NCBI GenBank assembly: GCA_001510575.1
Contig: LNGK01000008.1
Coordinates: 5,342,981-5,406,980 of the forward strand
Origin: Knoxdaviesia capensis
Lineage: Eukaryota; Ascomycota; Sordariomycetes; Microascales; Gondwanamycetaceae
Direction: 5' to 3'
DNA length: 64,000 bases
Shown: one piece after another, positions 22,323 to 35,400 of the stretch
Numbering within the stretch: the first letter of the stretch is position 1
How the letters are laid out: each line of letters starts with the position of its first letter
Notes under the pieces: model-generated
What the model saw: only the letters and a program-made list of their open reading frames with translations
What the model was told of the DNA's origin: nothing
Databases searched by the model: none
Program-made: the position numbers and the translations under genes

Positions 22323-23915
22323 GGCGGTTGAGCGGGGCGGGCTTTGGGTGGGTGGGCGGATGTGGGGGTGAACGTTCAGAGGCGGATCGGAGGCTTCGGA
22401 GATAGACAGGCGGGATAAGAGAAGCGAGAGAGCTCTATGGAAGAGATGACGACGACAGTTGAGCACGAGAAGACACAAGAGCAAGAGCGCGTGTCACAAC
22501 GAAACGAGGAGATCCAACAGGATCGCAGAGAGAGGAACACAAAAGATGAGGCTGGCTGTTACAAACGCGTTGGCAAAAACGCGGAGAGGCCACGACAAAA
22601 GCCGGACGAGATCATGACGGCAGAAGAAGAGGCCACGAAGTGGAAACACAGAAACACCGAGGGAGGAAAGGCCAAAAAAGCCCAGCAGAGCGAGCATGTA
22701 AATATCAACAACAATTCGCAGAAGGCAAATACCGCAGAGGCATGCGCATCTCGCTGGACACCGAGAACAACAACACCCGGAAACGACGGCCGAATAACTA
22801 ACACGCAGCAAGATCGGCGGGGCCGTGGTGCAAAATCAATGAACGAAATATAGTATGAAGCCCCTCCCCCCAATGAAAGAAGAACATGCAGGCAAACCAA
22901 TTCCAACAGTATCGACAGATAGCAAAGAGAGGGGATAAAAAGCCAGGGCCCATATGGAGGCCGATAAAATCGGTGAGGTGGTGGTGATGCGGGCTCGGCC
23001 AATCAGCAGCCACGATTCACACGTGGCGGATGGAGCACGGGTTAGTCAGCTTCGGTGTGCTCCGGGCAAGACGTGGCGGTACTTCCCGAGCCGCTTGGTT
23101 TACTATGGCAGACGAAGTACCTGCTTGCGGCTGCACTTACACGGTATTTCACCAACGAGCCACGACTCAACGACGCCGTGAAAGTCGTGCTCGGTGTCTT
23201 CAACTATGCTATGTAGCCTTGTAGGAACTTGCATCTATTTGGATTATCGCTAAAATATGCCATGTCCGTGCTGTTCTGCAGCCAAGAACAATCGCCGTCT
23301 TGGGCGTATGACTTCTCACACAGCAAATAAAACGTGGGAAGGCTTGGGAGTGTGTGGGTTGGCCATCCGGGTTCTCATCAGCAGTGACCGATCGCTTGAT
23401 ATCGGGCATTTCTCCCTCTCGTTCGCTCCCTACTGTATATTTCATCTTCCTTTTATTCATTCCACGCTTTTTTCTCTCCTCACATTTATTCATTCAAGGT
23501 CTCATCTTTGGATTCATTTAAATCTTCGAATTTCAAGCCTCTCTCCGCGGAATCATATGCTCACATCGTCTCCAACATACAAATACACGCTTCATCTCCA
23601 TCAATTTCTTTTTCAGACAAAATAAAATGTGTATTAAAAGAGCAACCGTGGAAATGTGTACCCGGCCGGGGTGACACAAAAATCAAACGAAACCCTTCTG
23701 GCCGGCACCGATTCAAGATCATCCAGGCCTGGTTTGAGCAAACGACAAAAAAAACACAATCCCGAAAACACAGTGTACGCCTCCCCCCGAACCTCCGGTT
23801 GCCGTGGCCGTATTCGAACGGCTAACGCCCGATCTCCCCAGATGAGCACAGCCGGTGTATGTGCTGCTGTCAAACTTTTGTCCCAGCCAACTCCAACCCC
23901 GCTCGGCTGTCGGAT
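22323..23915. other. Spacer between the Lst4/FNIP-like gene and the CDF transporter gene
   Basis: 1,593 bases without a credible gene. The left half is probably the leader and promoter of the minus-strand Lst4/FNIP-like gene, and the right end the 3' UTR of the transporter gene. Short overlapping frames on both strands show no family motif. Confidence 0.55.
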
Positions 23916-25988
23916 CTAGTCAGTTGAGCAGCACTGCAGTCTCTCGCACACCGTTCCGCATACAATCTGGCATGTGCTAGCGCTTTGTTGCAGTCTACGA
24001 CGAGCCTCTTCGGCCGTGGTCGTGTCCAGGCCGGTGGCGGTGACTGTGGCGGTACCGGAAGTCGTGGTCTTGTCTGAGTGGTCGTGAGCGTGATCGTGGC
24101 CGTGGTCATGGCTGTGTTCGTGTCCATGCTCGTCCTCGTGCCCGTTGTCATGGTCGTCGTCTCCGTGCTCGTGGATAGCCATCGACGGCCGGCCGAGAGG
24201 AGTAGTCTCGTCGTCCGAAACCTCGTCGCCTCCATACATCAGCTCCGGCTGCACGGTGTACGAGTGAATGCCGTAGGCATGCAGACATTCTCTAATTGTC
24301 TTTGCCTTCTTCATGAACTCCTTCACGCTCTTGTCCGAAACCACAACGTGCACCGAGGCAATGGCCTTCTCTTGGTCAAGACGCCAGACGTGCAGCTCGT
24401 GGACCGACTCGATCCCGGGGATCTAATCAAGAATGAATTAGTCACCAATATTCTTTTCCCTTCGTCACTCTCATTCCGTTGCCTTAAGACTTACCGTCTC
24501 GAGATCATGCTTTATGTCCTGGATCTCAACACCCATCGGAGCACTCTGCAGCAGAATGATGCCACTGTTCTTGACCAGTCCCAGGGCAGTGCCAAAGATG
24601 ATAATGGCGATGAACAGACTCACAGCCGGGTCGGCATAAAAGCGGTCAGGGCTCTTGGTCTTCCAGATGATCACAGCCGCAACGATGACTCCAATGTTGT
24701 TTATGGCGTCTCCGACAACGTGCACCAGCACGCCCAGCATTCCGAGATCACGGCCAGGGCCCTTAAAGTTGCCAGTGTTGTGGCGATGTTCCGAATGTCC
24801 GGCAATGACCTACATATTTCTGTTAGCGCTCCTCCAAATCTCGACTCTCGGCCCCTGTTCTTGCATCACTCTGGGGCTTACCGAAAGAACAACTCCGGGG
24901 GTGGTAGCCGCTTCGGTATCGTGGGAATGGGCGTGGCCGTGGCCGTGCGATTGATTATGGCTATGGCTCTCGTTGTGGTCGTGACTGTGTCCGTGGCCAC
25001 CATGGTCGTGGTCATGGTCTACCATAGGGAGACGATGGTGTTAGTGAGCTTTGTTCGTTTACAGTTGGGTCATGCCATCTGGACGTCCACATACCGTGCA
25101 AGAAGCTGATCACAACAACATTGAGGAACAGGCCAACACCGCCAACAATCAACACCATAAGAGGGTCTTCAACACCTGTTTTGGTTGAAGATTGCATCTC
25201 GTTAGTAACCGCTTCCACTTATATCCATTGAATTTGGATGAACTTACTTTCGATCTTGATGAACCGCTCAATCGACTGCAGGAAGATGCTGAGCGCCAGC
25301 GCGAGCAGGAAAACACCGTTGAAGAAAGCACCCAGAAGCTGGGCACGCTGCCATCCGAACGAGAATGACTTGGGAGTCTTGCTGCGCTCGGAAATCTATT
25401 TGGTTGCCATTGGGTTTAGACGCTACATCTTGTCTTCTTTCACATTATTCTCGGGCATCGAGTATGAATGCTTACCAGAAGGGCAATGAACGCGATCACG
25501 AAACTGATCAGATCATTCATCTACAAGATCATCAAAAATGCGCCAGTCAGCAAACAAATTCGCGTCCGGGTGTGAGGTCTTTCGTGTAGCCTCCGCTTCC
25601 CGTCTGCGGTGCACCCGGTCCTGTGCACCCGTCGGGTCTACAAGCGGACAGCGGTGTTTCGCAATGACTGCGGACATTTCGGGGGCGTGACGAATCGACG
25701 ATCGTGCTTACATAGTGGAATGCATCGGCAACCAAGGCGAGGGAGTTTGTCTTGAATCCGACTATGTGTGTGTACCATTGCCACCAGTCAGTCAAGCTTG
25801 TGTGTTTACGAGCTGTCGTTCACCGACATCCACCCCAAGGCAGATGGTGACGACACGAGCCCAGCTCTCTTGCATCGGGGTCTTCACTTACTGGCGATCT
25901 CAGTGATGAAGAACGCAAAGCTGATACCGATGGTCAGCATCAGCTTCGTCTTCTTCGACAAGCCCATGTTGAGATGGAAGTGCCCCAT
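23916..25988 (-). CDS. Zrc1/Cot1-type zinc transporter (cation diffusion facilitator)
   Basis: Eight exons on the minus strand: 25988-25892, 25761-25712, 25520-25476, 25395-25248, 25175-25095, 25018-24882, 24809-24495, 24422-23916; 459 residues. A second ATG at 25967 (MGLSKKTKL) would shorten it by seven residues and looks like the family's usual start. CDF proteins exchange Zn2+ for H+ and load zinc into the vacuole. Six membrane segments are visible. The metal-site HxxxD pairs are present in TM2 (ADAFHYMNDLISF) and TM5 (HVVGDAINNIGVIVAA). A histidine-rich cytosolic loop between TM4 and TM5 (DHDHDHGGHGHSHDHN) is typical of Zrc1. The C-terminal domain (IPGIESVHELHVWRLDQEK) is followed by a second histidine-rich block and a cysteine-rich end (CQIVCGTVCERLQCC). 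All eight exons are joined by in-phase GT-AG introns. Confidence 0.9.
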
Positions 25989-28900
25989 GTTGAAGGCAGG
26001 TGACGATAGTGGTGGTAGTCGAGAAAAGCAGTTGAAAAGGGGAGAGAGAAGAGGGGGACGAAAACAAAATAGGAGAATGAAATGGAGATGAAGAAAAGTC
26101 CGATACAGATAGTATTATGATTCAAGCGGTAAGTCTCTTGTCTTGATTGTTTTCTGTGTTACACTATTAGCTGGGTACGGGACTTTCTTTTTAGTTGAGC
26201 TGTTAAGGGGGTGCTTTGTTTGCCGGCTTTCTTTGTGTGTTTGTTTGGGTACAAACATATCTGTGCACCGATATCCGATGACCTAGCTGGCATTAAGGAA
26301 CGGGGCACAAACAAAAGAATGAAAAGTCGAGATGGGAGAAGCCGGGATTTGTTGATTCAAAAGTTGGAAGGAGCGATTGAAGATGGCAGTGGTGATGACC
26401 AGGAAGGTGCCACCAACATGGTGACTTCTCTTGACTTCTCTCAACTTCCTCCTACTCAACTCACTATCTTCGGCCCCTCTCCTCTCTTCTGCCATCTTCC
26501 CCCTTTCTCTCTTCTTCACTCTTCATGATATCTTCTCTATCCACAGATCGTTTCGTCATCTTGACTAACCTTTTTTCTCAGACGTGTCGAAGGCTTATTG
26601 GGAACCGTAATAAGCTGATGCGGGTGATGAACGACCGAATTCGTTGAAGCTTGCGGTTCTGCTTTGGTGTGACCGGCGTTGCTTTCTCGCTGTTATTCTC
26701 GGCTCTCGGATATGTCGGTTGGTGTTGTTATACACAATCGGCGACGATCTTCAGACGACGACGTTGCTCAGTTCTGGGGATGAATTTATGGATATGATGT
26801 TGGGGAGATCCGCAAAGAATCGTCTGGAATCTGAATGCACTCGTTTGCTACCGATTCACGTTCTATGCTTCTCAATGTCAGTTTCAACCTTTTGAGGGCT
26901 CACCGTCGTCCTTTATGAAGAAAGACAACCAGGCCTAGTCACACCTCCGCAAGCGTGACCTGGCAGCTGGTATGTCACTGTTTTACGCGATATGTCACCA
27001 CGATCTGCAGCTGTTCGTGGCCCCTAGTGCCAGTTTTCTTTTGTGCCCTGATTCTGATGCGGGCTCAGGCCCAAAACAACAACGACATGCGTCTGGAGCT
27101 CGGCCGGCCTCCTCGACCAATTCCCAACCTCAGAACCCTGCCCTTCAACCTGTTTCCCCAATTGCTTCCCATAGGTCTTCTGACCGTGAGCGACAACTTT
27201 TGCGGCAACTACTGTCACTGTTCTGGACTTTGAGCTTTTCCTTTGAGCATCTCCAAGACGATGAACGCCTCCGATACGGTTCTGATTTATGGATCTTTTC
27301 TGGTGGACGGCACCTTGCACCGATAAGCTCCAGATTGCCTTCATACCGCCATTTCTAGGGGCGATCGCAAGAACATCAACCTTCATCTGAACGAGTCCTT
27401 GCTTGATTGATGCTCCACCGCCGCCGTGGCACGAGTATCTTTAATTGGGATAAGCTAATTTCTATACGCCTCCGTCTCGCCACTCTCCACTTTTTGTCGG
27501 TTTTATTTGGTACTTCGTTTTTCCCTTTTTTCCGCGTCATGGTCACTTTGGTCGGAAAATGAAGTGGTGGTATGTTCTATTATTATTACCAACGATATGT
27601 CTCGTGCTCTGGTTTTTTTTTTTTTTTTTGATTTTGAGCTAGGGGACCGACAGCGCATCTCGTGTTTGGGATTTCTAGACGAAACTTTTTTCGACCACGA
27701 TAAGTGTGCCCATTCGGCTTATCCCGACACTGCTGTTTCCGGTCGGTCGACGACGTCTCAAGCGAAGCGGAAACATCATCCAGTGACATATCGGTATGTC
27801 TTCGCCACGCATCTCTTGCCGGTAGCGTCAAGCCGGGGACATATCACGATAACTTCGGTTCCTCTGGGTCCTCTAGCTGCCGCACTGCACACATTCGTTT
27901 ATTCGCTCGCACCAAGCCTTGCGTCTCTGTCGGTGAATTTTGGGGTTCCATGGAATTTGCGGGAAGTGCCACGCATACACCCCAGTCGCGTGACGGCTGG
28001 AATAATTAAGTTTTGGCATTCACCGTAAACTTCCCCTCTTGCTTCAGACCTGTAAAGTTGTATCGTCGTGAGTGCGAACTGTCCGGAAGCGTCGCCGTCT
28101 TCGAAGTGAGCGACTGCCTCTCGGATTTGCGAGTCTGTCTCTTGCTTCTAGTCTTCTTCGACATACGTGCTGCATGAATCAAAGAGGTGGACCTTCAAGT
28201 CGATGGATCCCAATAAAAGCTTTGGAATAAAATAGGATCTGTGGACGTTCAACGCATGTTGTATGTCTTTCCGAAGCCGGATGATATTGCGGTCACTGTT
28301 GATAGCGATGCGTGCCGTTAATAGCAAACCAGTCGGCCTCCGTCTATGGAATAATATCGGCCTAATCTGAGGACAGATCATAGTGCGTCGTGACACAATT
28401 TCTAGATGCTGGCGGGGCCGGGGCCGAGGTCGATGATGCCCAGGTGCAACGGAAGCTCGATTAAGGAAACTCTCGTTCTTGGAAGGAATTCCGGGCATTC
28501 GCGTCCATTCCCCCAAGTATGAGAGCGGAATCCTCCTTTCAGAGAAGATCTGCGAGGTCCTAGACGAAGACAAACCTCATCCCGGATAGTTAGGGTGGGA
28601 TATCCGGGGGAAAAATTGGAAATCTCTTCAGGAGCACGATTCGCCTGGAACTCCTAGAGTCCTCTAGCGGATGATGATAAGCTGGTGATCGTGCGGCTTG
28701 GTAGAGGATATTTGCGCACCAATGGTGGGGGAAGGCCGGCGGCGAACGGCGCGCCAATTGGAGGTCCCGATAGAAGAAGCTGAAAAGAGAGAGAGAGAGA
28801 AAGGCCAGTCGAGAAAGCGAGAGGGAGAATAATAAGAGTCAATATTGTTGCTGGCATGAAGTTCCACACTTGCCCGCTCTCATGATTCACGCCTAGCGAA

Positions 28901-29456
28901 TGCTTCATTCTCTCTAGTCGTATAACGTGACAGGAGCTTCTTCTAAACCCGATAACTCGCCCCATAAGCTCCCTTCCAATATTTTCTGTGGCGGTGGTGG
29001 ATGGCCGTCAAAGGCAGTAAGCAGGTCCGGGCTCCGGCCCCGGTCTCGGCCCGGATGCAAGGAGGAGAGCAGCCCTGATTAAATCGGCCTCCTAGGGTTA
29101 TACCCAGGACCCGTTTCGGGCATAGAAGCTAGGCGGTGAGTAACTTGAGCAATTCTGCCGGACTCACGACAGCGCAAAAACGCAAGCTTCATTTCAAGCT
29201 TAGCTTACCCAAATCTCAGATGAACCACAAATCTTCATCTTCGATCTTCAATTTCTCTTCTCTGTCTGATACCAGACCGTACAAGCTTATCTTCAACCAT
29301 ATTCCTCATCAATTGACGTAAATTTAGCAATAATTCTCTTCGCATGGCATTGCATCGCATCTGAATCCTCGAGAATCGTCGCCGTCTGCGACGATAATAC
29401 CCGGCCATTCGGCGCCAGCTCCTCCCATCCCGCGACGAACTTCCTGCCGATCGCAA
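25989..29456. other. Long divergent intergenic region (CDF transporter / Iml1)
   Basis: 3.5 kb between divergent start codons. I find no conserved protein. The longest frames (near 27507-28028 on plus and 28148-28573 on minus) have no motif I recognise and are broken in all other frames. It contains a T17 run at 27613-27629 and an imperfect AG-rich run near 28786-28800. A GC-rich hairpin has arms TCCGGGC 29026-29032 and GCCCGGA 29049-29055. A short upstream ORF before Iml1 begins at 29220. It is probably two promoters and leaders, possibly with a non-coding RNA. Confidence 0.5.
27613..27629. repeat. T17 homopolymer
   Basis: Seventeen consecutive T in the long spacer between the transporter gene and the Iml1 gene. 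Simple repeat. Confidence 0.9.
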
Positions 29457-32400
29457 ATGCACCGATATGCCGTGACACCCACGCCGTCAGGTCCGCGGAA
29501 GTCCTGGCCGCCCCATCTGCGGCAATTCAGCAAATCCAGCACCGATAAGACCCCAGCGACCGGCGACAATGCCGGCGTCGCACTGCCGTCGCCAGTGACG
29601 CCCATCCCGGAAGACGAGCCCGGGTCCTCTGGCCCACCAACTCCAGGCCGCCAAACCAATGCCGTCCCTGCGTTTCCCTTTGCTGCCGGTGCGGTCCTCG
29701 GCGGCGATGTTCCAGTAGCTGCAGCCGGAGCTGGTGACAACAGGGCGGGCGCGACACCAGTTGAGACGCCTCGGCGGCCGCGCTTCGAACGTCGGTGCAC
29801 GGTCGCAGTCAACGAGAACTTCTCACGCGACGAGGTGCTGCTGAACCTCGACCTCATCGGCGGCGATATCAAGGAGGGCGCGCTGGTGTCGATCACGGTG
29901 GTCAAGCCGGATGCGGAGAAGCCAGGCGCAGGCGGTGCCGCTGCGCCCCCCGCCATGGCTGGCGGAGGTGGTGCGGGACTAGATATTGGAGGAGCAGAAC
30001 GACGTGCTTCCGGGTCCTCAAGTAATGCGCCGGCGCCGTCGGTCGAGTCAGACGCGGCATCGTGTCGGCGCTACGTGTTCCGCGCAAAGGATATGCCGAA
30101 GGACCTGAAGGCGCGCCATACACGCTTGGAAGTGTATGTGGTCAAGCAGATTGCTGATAACTTTGGGATGAAGAAAGGAACAACAGTTATCCTGACGGTA
30201 GTAAGTTGCCCCGCTATATCTATTTGTCTGCCCTGTTTGCCGTGGCACATTCCTGAGATCTAACCGTGCATCATTCTCCGTCCGCACCAGATCGATCCAG
30301 AAAGCTCTGCCATCCAAGCCTCACATGTCGAGCTCAGCTTCAAAGACCAATACCTCACGAGATCCGATATGTGGCGGCTGTCAGTCGACGAGTTGATGGA
30401 CAAAACGGTGTACAAAAGCCAGTCGGTCTTCTTCATGGAGACAATCAAGGCGCAAGTCACGGCGGTGTACGTCGATGGGCGCAAAGTGCACTCGGCACTC
30501 TTCTCACCGAACACGCGGCCAATCTTTCGCAGCGAGTCGGCGCGCTATGTGCTGATGATCCAGATGGCGCGCGAGATGTGGGATTTTGACGCGGAAGGGT
30601 CTGGCGAAATCATGTTCAACAAGGTGGTCAACGGCTTCTTGCCAGCCCTATTTAAGAAGTGGGCGCTGCTGAAAGTTAAGCACCTGGTGACTATTGTGCT
30701 ATTTGCGCGCGTTGAGTATAGCCAAGGTCTTTCGACACAGCTGGATAACACCGGAGTCATGGATAGCCAATATACCGGTGTGCAATCCTCCGGTACGCGC
30801 AGTCCGTATAAGGACTTTTACCATGTGGTTGTCAGCGAGAAGGGCAGTGGAGAGTGGACGACGATTCTGTACCAGCTCAAGCGCGAATTCAACTTCTTCC
30901 GCCGCGACATCAGCATGCACCACCAACAGCAACACGAGCAAAGCACCAAAGAGTCCTCGTCAACATCGGCCCCCGGAGCCGCTACCCCAGGAACCGCTAC
31001 GCAGAACTCTGAAGACCACGAGTCCGTGGCCCCTCTACCACCCTCCGGAACCATCCCGCGTGTGCACGGGAACTTCTCGTACGTGGCCCTGCCCACATCG
31101 GCTAGTGCGCACCAGATGAAGGCCGAGTCCTCGCTGGCTATGCACGGCAACTTCCTAGAGGCGATCAATCTTGCCGCTGCCCAGTACTCGCACGACTACG
31201 TTGACCGTGACCTAAACCGCACCGGCATCTCCATTGTGGTCATCAGCCCGGGTGCCGGTGTGTTCGAGGTCGAATACGAAGCTCTCCGCCGAACCACTGA
31301 AGCTCTCATCGGCAATGGCATTGGCATCGACCTTGTCTGCGTCCCCAAGATGCCCCTACACTCCGTGCCGCTATTCCGGTACCGTTCTCGCCACTCCCCT
31401 GAAGAGCCGTCCAGTGCGCGCGACCGGTTCGTCCGAAGCCGGGACAGCACCCCCAAGCAGCCGACTTCGGTCATTGGTAGCTACCAGTCGTTGGCTGAGT
31501 CGGCTGCAACGGCTCGCGGGATCGATCCGGCACACCGCAGCGGCGATACCTATCCTTCCGCCGGGGCGTCAACCAGCGTCGGTGCAGGGACCGGACACGC
31601 GGGTGGTGCAAGCAGCAGCAGCGGGGCCGCGGTCAGCGGCGCATCCGGACCCGGCCCGGGCGCAAGTGTCAGTGTCAGTGTCAGCCTTGGCACCGGCGGC
31701 ATGGCGACTCCCGGCGCCTCGGTCGAAGAGTGGACGTACGCCCTGCCGCAGTGGCTGCACGTGGCCTACTGGACCGGTACGTCGGAGGAGGCGCTGTCGT
31801 ACCAGGGCATTGCGCTCTCAGTGGCCGACCAGCAGATGAACGAAAAGGAGGCTGAGGACTTCATCATCCGGTGCCGCATGTACGGCCTACAGATGCGCAC
31901 GATCCTGGAAACCAATGAGATCGACACGGCGCCGCTTCATAGTGACCCGATGTACCCCGCCTCTGTTGCCGACGTGCCCGGGGCGCCCCGGCTCCCCGTT
32001 TCACGGCCTGACGGCCCAATCCTGCCCCCGCTCCCGAATCTGCGTCCCCCGGAGGCGCTGTACGATACGGTTCAGGGCATGTCGAAGTTCAGCCGCGAGC
32101 GCAGCATTCTGCACGACGACGAAATCTACGATCTTCTGGTTGAGTTCGATTCCAGTCGTGCCAAACTGCCCGCATCCCGGCGAATCCACCGCAACCTCCA
32201 GAGTAATCACAATATGCAATCTGCAGCCGCCGCGTCTGGTTCACGACATGCTCGCGATGTCGAGCACCACAATTCCAAGCGCCTGCATACAGCAGACCCG
32301 TCGGCGCTCTTCTCCAGCTCGTTCTCGGAGTCTCACATTCATCAGCGGCCTTCTTCGGCCCGGCCAGCTCACGTGCCGTCGGCGTCAACCGCAGCGTCCG

Positions 32401-35400
32401 GCCGCAAGTTGTCGATGAACCTCGGCGATGCCAGCCGGTCAAGTCTGATGCCGCAGTCAGCGTCAGGGTTCTTATCCCGATCCCCGGAGAACTCGCGCCG
32501 GGAATCTATAGTCATGCGCCTGACCCAGCGCCGTAGCACTATCGACCAGTCAAGTGCTGCCGATGCTGCTGCTGCCGCAACTGCTGCCACTGCTGCCACT
32601 GCGTCTTCTTCGTCGTCATCTAAAGCGCCCAAACTCATGCGCAATATTAGCCTCGGTCAAAAGGGCTTTGGTATTGCCGCGTCCAAGGCGGTTGTCGCGG
32701 AGGTCAAAGCCGAAACTGTCAGTGCGGCCACTCCCGGGTCGTCTCGAAACGCGTCCGGGTGGCGGCCATCTCGGAGTATTATTGCGGGGGCTGTTGGCCA
32801 ACGCGCCCTCTCACCGATTCTAACGCCTATGGCCTCTTCATCGCTCCATATAGCCGCTGCCACGGCTGCAGCTTCTGGGGCAGCCGGAAAACTGTCGGCC
32901 CGGCCACCGTCTGATACCTCTTCCTCTCGACCCACCACACCACTTCACATCTCGAGCCGGTTGTCGACCTTCTCCCCTGCTCCCACCCAAGCCGGGAGTC
33001 CGAACCCCGGAGGCGGCAGTAGTGCCACCCCCAGTATCCGGATCACAAACAAAGGCAAGGGGAAAATAGCTCCCAGCAGTGGAAGCGTTGCCCCCGGCTC
33101 CGGTGCCGGCTCCGTCACTTCCACCGCGGCACCCGCGCCTCCCACCGCCACATCTACGGCCGCAGTCGGCGAGACCCAGGCCACCCAACTGCGCGACCGG
33201 CTCAAGTCCGGGCCCCCTCCGCAGCTCTCGACATCGATCGTGTCGTCCGACCACTGGTCCGGAGCCGCCCGACGTCCGACGCAAGACTGGGATGTTGTGT
33301 ATTCGAAGCTGCTGCGCGAAGAAGACGACAAAAAGGTGTACAACCACAAGCTGCGGTCCGGAGCCCTCCCGTCATCCATCCATAACGCTCAGGCAGCCTC
33401 TCCCACCTCGGCCGTGTCCCCGTGGCTAACACTTCTCAACCCGTCCAACCCGGATGTCACCCGCCTTGACGACACCATTCTGTATAGCCGCTGGCAACAC
33501 GTGTTTCCGCGCACCACCGAGATGCGCGTGATGAAGTGGAAGGCGCTGTGCTGTCCGGCATCGGTGCCGTTGACAACGGAGTATTTCCCCAGCAAGGCCC
33601 AGTTCGATACCGAGTTCCAGTGTATGCCATACACTATAGCGCCAAATGCCGACGACGACATGGTAGAAGAGCCCCCCAGTCGGCTGCATTTCCTCCGCGA
33701 ACTAGTCAGTCTCCGCTTCACTCAGGGCTTCCAAGTCGTTATTGGGCCCGCGGTAGCCCGGGCTTTCGGGCAGAAGATGCTCCGCATTGCCGATATGTTC
33801 TCGCCGAGCCACGTTGTGGAGGACGGCACAAGCATCTTCATGTCGGTCGGCAACACCATCCACCAGCTCTCGTGTGTGAACAACACTGAGGTTGAGGTCA
33901 ACATCTTTATCCGGAAACAGCCCCTATCGGCCGACCACTCATACAATAACGGTGGCATGCATAGCAACAGCCACAGCCAGAATAACCTACTCCTATACCG
34001 CACGAACTCGGCGCAGTCTCCGGCTCCCCGGAGCTTATATCGGCCGGTGATCCGTACTCTCCTAGACACCACGTATGAGACCCGCGAGATCGATCTCAAT
34101 GGCCCGCGCGCCGACCGGAACTGGAACCAGATCGACTCGTTTCTGGCCGGACACACGGAGGAAATGTCGGAGATGATGCGATTCTGGCGGGCCCGGTTTG
34201 TGCTGATCCCCGTCGTGGGTCGTGGCGCGGCTCCACAGCGCTCCGCACAAGAGACGTACAGCCCAGAAGAAATCCGGCTGGAAGGAATCCGCCGGCTTGC
34301 TGAGTCGTGGCAGCGTCACCGATACATCCCACCCGACGAGAGGCGTTTCCAGAACACCGTTTCGGCTTCCAACCGCCGCCGCCGCGACCCGAACCCGCTG
34401 GACATTGTGTACAAGACCGACGATCCGTCGGTTGTCATTGCCGCCGAACTCGAAACCCTTCCGCTGGTTGAAGGCGCCGAGGCGTCCGGTGGCCCGCGGA
34501 ACCGCAAGCAGCTCGTGTCCAGTCGGGAGCGGTTCCGGCGGTCCAAACTCAATGTGGCCGCGCTGGCGGAGGCTATCCAGCAGCCGGTCGAAAGCGGTGG
34601 TGTGCGCATGCAGAACCGTCGCTGGCACTTGCGGCTGCATTATAATTGCTTCATCGGGTCGGACATGACCACCTGGCTGCTGGACAACTTTGACGATCTG
34701 GAGAGCCGGGAGGATGCGGTGCAGCTCGGCAATATGCTGATGGTATCCGCGACCGGCCCGGTTGCTTCCTCCGTGCCCGACACGCCGATGTTGACTCCCG
34801 TGCCACCGCAAAATGATGGCGGAGAACAACAGTCGCAGCAGCAAGGGGCTAATGCCGGCAACGGCCAGCACCAAGCCGATGACAGTACTGAAAAGCCGGC
34901 GGTCTCAGAGAAGCCCAAGCCTAAACCGTCCAACGGCCTGTTTGTCCACGTGCAGATGCGCCATCCATTCCTGGACGGCCAGTACTTCTACCAGATCTCC
35001 AGCGAGTACGTCAAGGCCCAGCCTCCGGGCTGGTTCCACAGTCTGCGGCGCGAGTCGATGCCATCAACCCCGCTCACTGAGACTGCTCCGCGGTTTGACT
35101 CCCCGCGGCCGGTTCCGCCTGTCACGGGTCCATCGGCGGCAGCTTCCGGTGCCGGTACCGGAGCCGGTGGGGCCGGCCACGGAACCGCGCCCGGAATGTC
35201 CCGGCCAACTTCGATCCATGAGGACGGCGCGTCATGGTCCCCAGTCTCATCATCCACAACTCCGACGGCTGTCAGTAGTGGTCACGCACCGCTCCGGCCA
35301 CACGGCCACGGCGTACAGCCGCACCTGCGGCCCTCAGCCCGCCCATCAGTAGCACTCAGCAAGATGATCAAGTACGACGTCGACCACCGCCACCACTCGT

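Noticed and set aside
22323..22484. Upstream in-frame start of the Lst4/FNIP-like frame
   Set aside because: The extra 54 residues look like translated leader (leucine/arginine then proline-rich) and precede a typical MLGKLFNLG start.
23790..23860. tRNA-like T-arm (GCCGTTCGAATACGGC) on the minus strand
   Set aside because: No matching acceptor stem, D arm or anticodon arm at the correct spacing.
28148..28573. Possible copia-type retroelement remnant (VDSD and WNN-like strings on the plus strand)
   Set aside because: The resemblance is limited to a few residues, the frame has many stops, and no LTRs, integrase or reverse transcriptase motifs were found.
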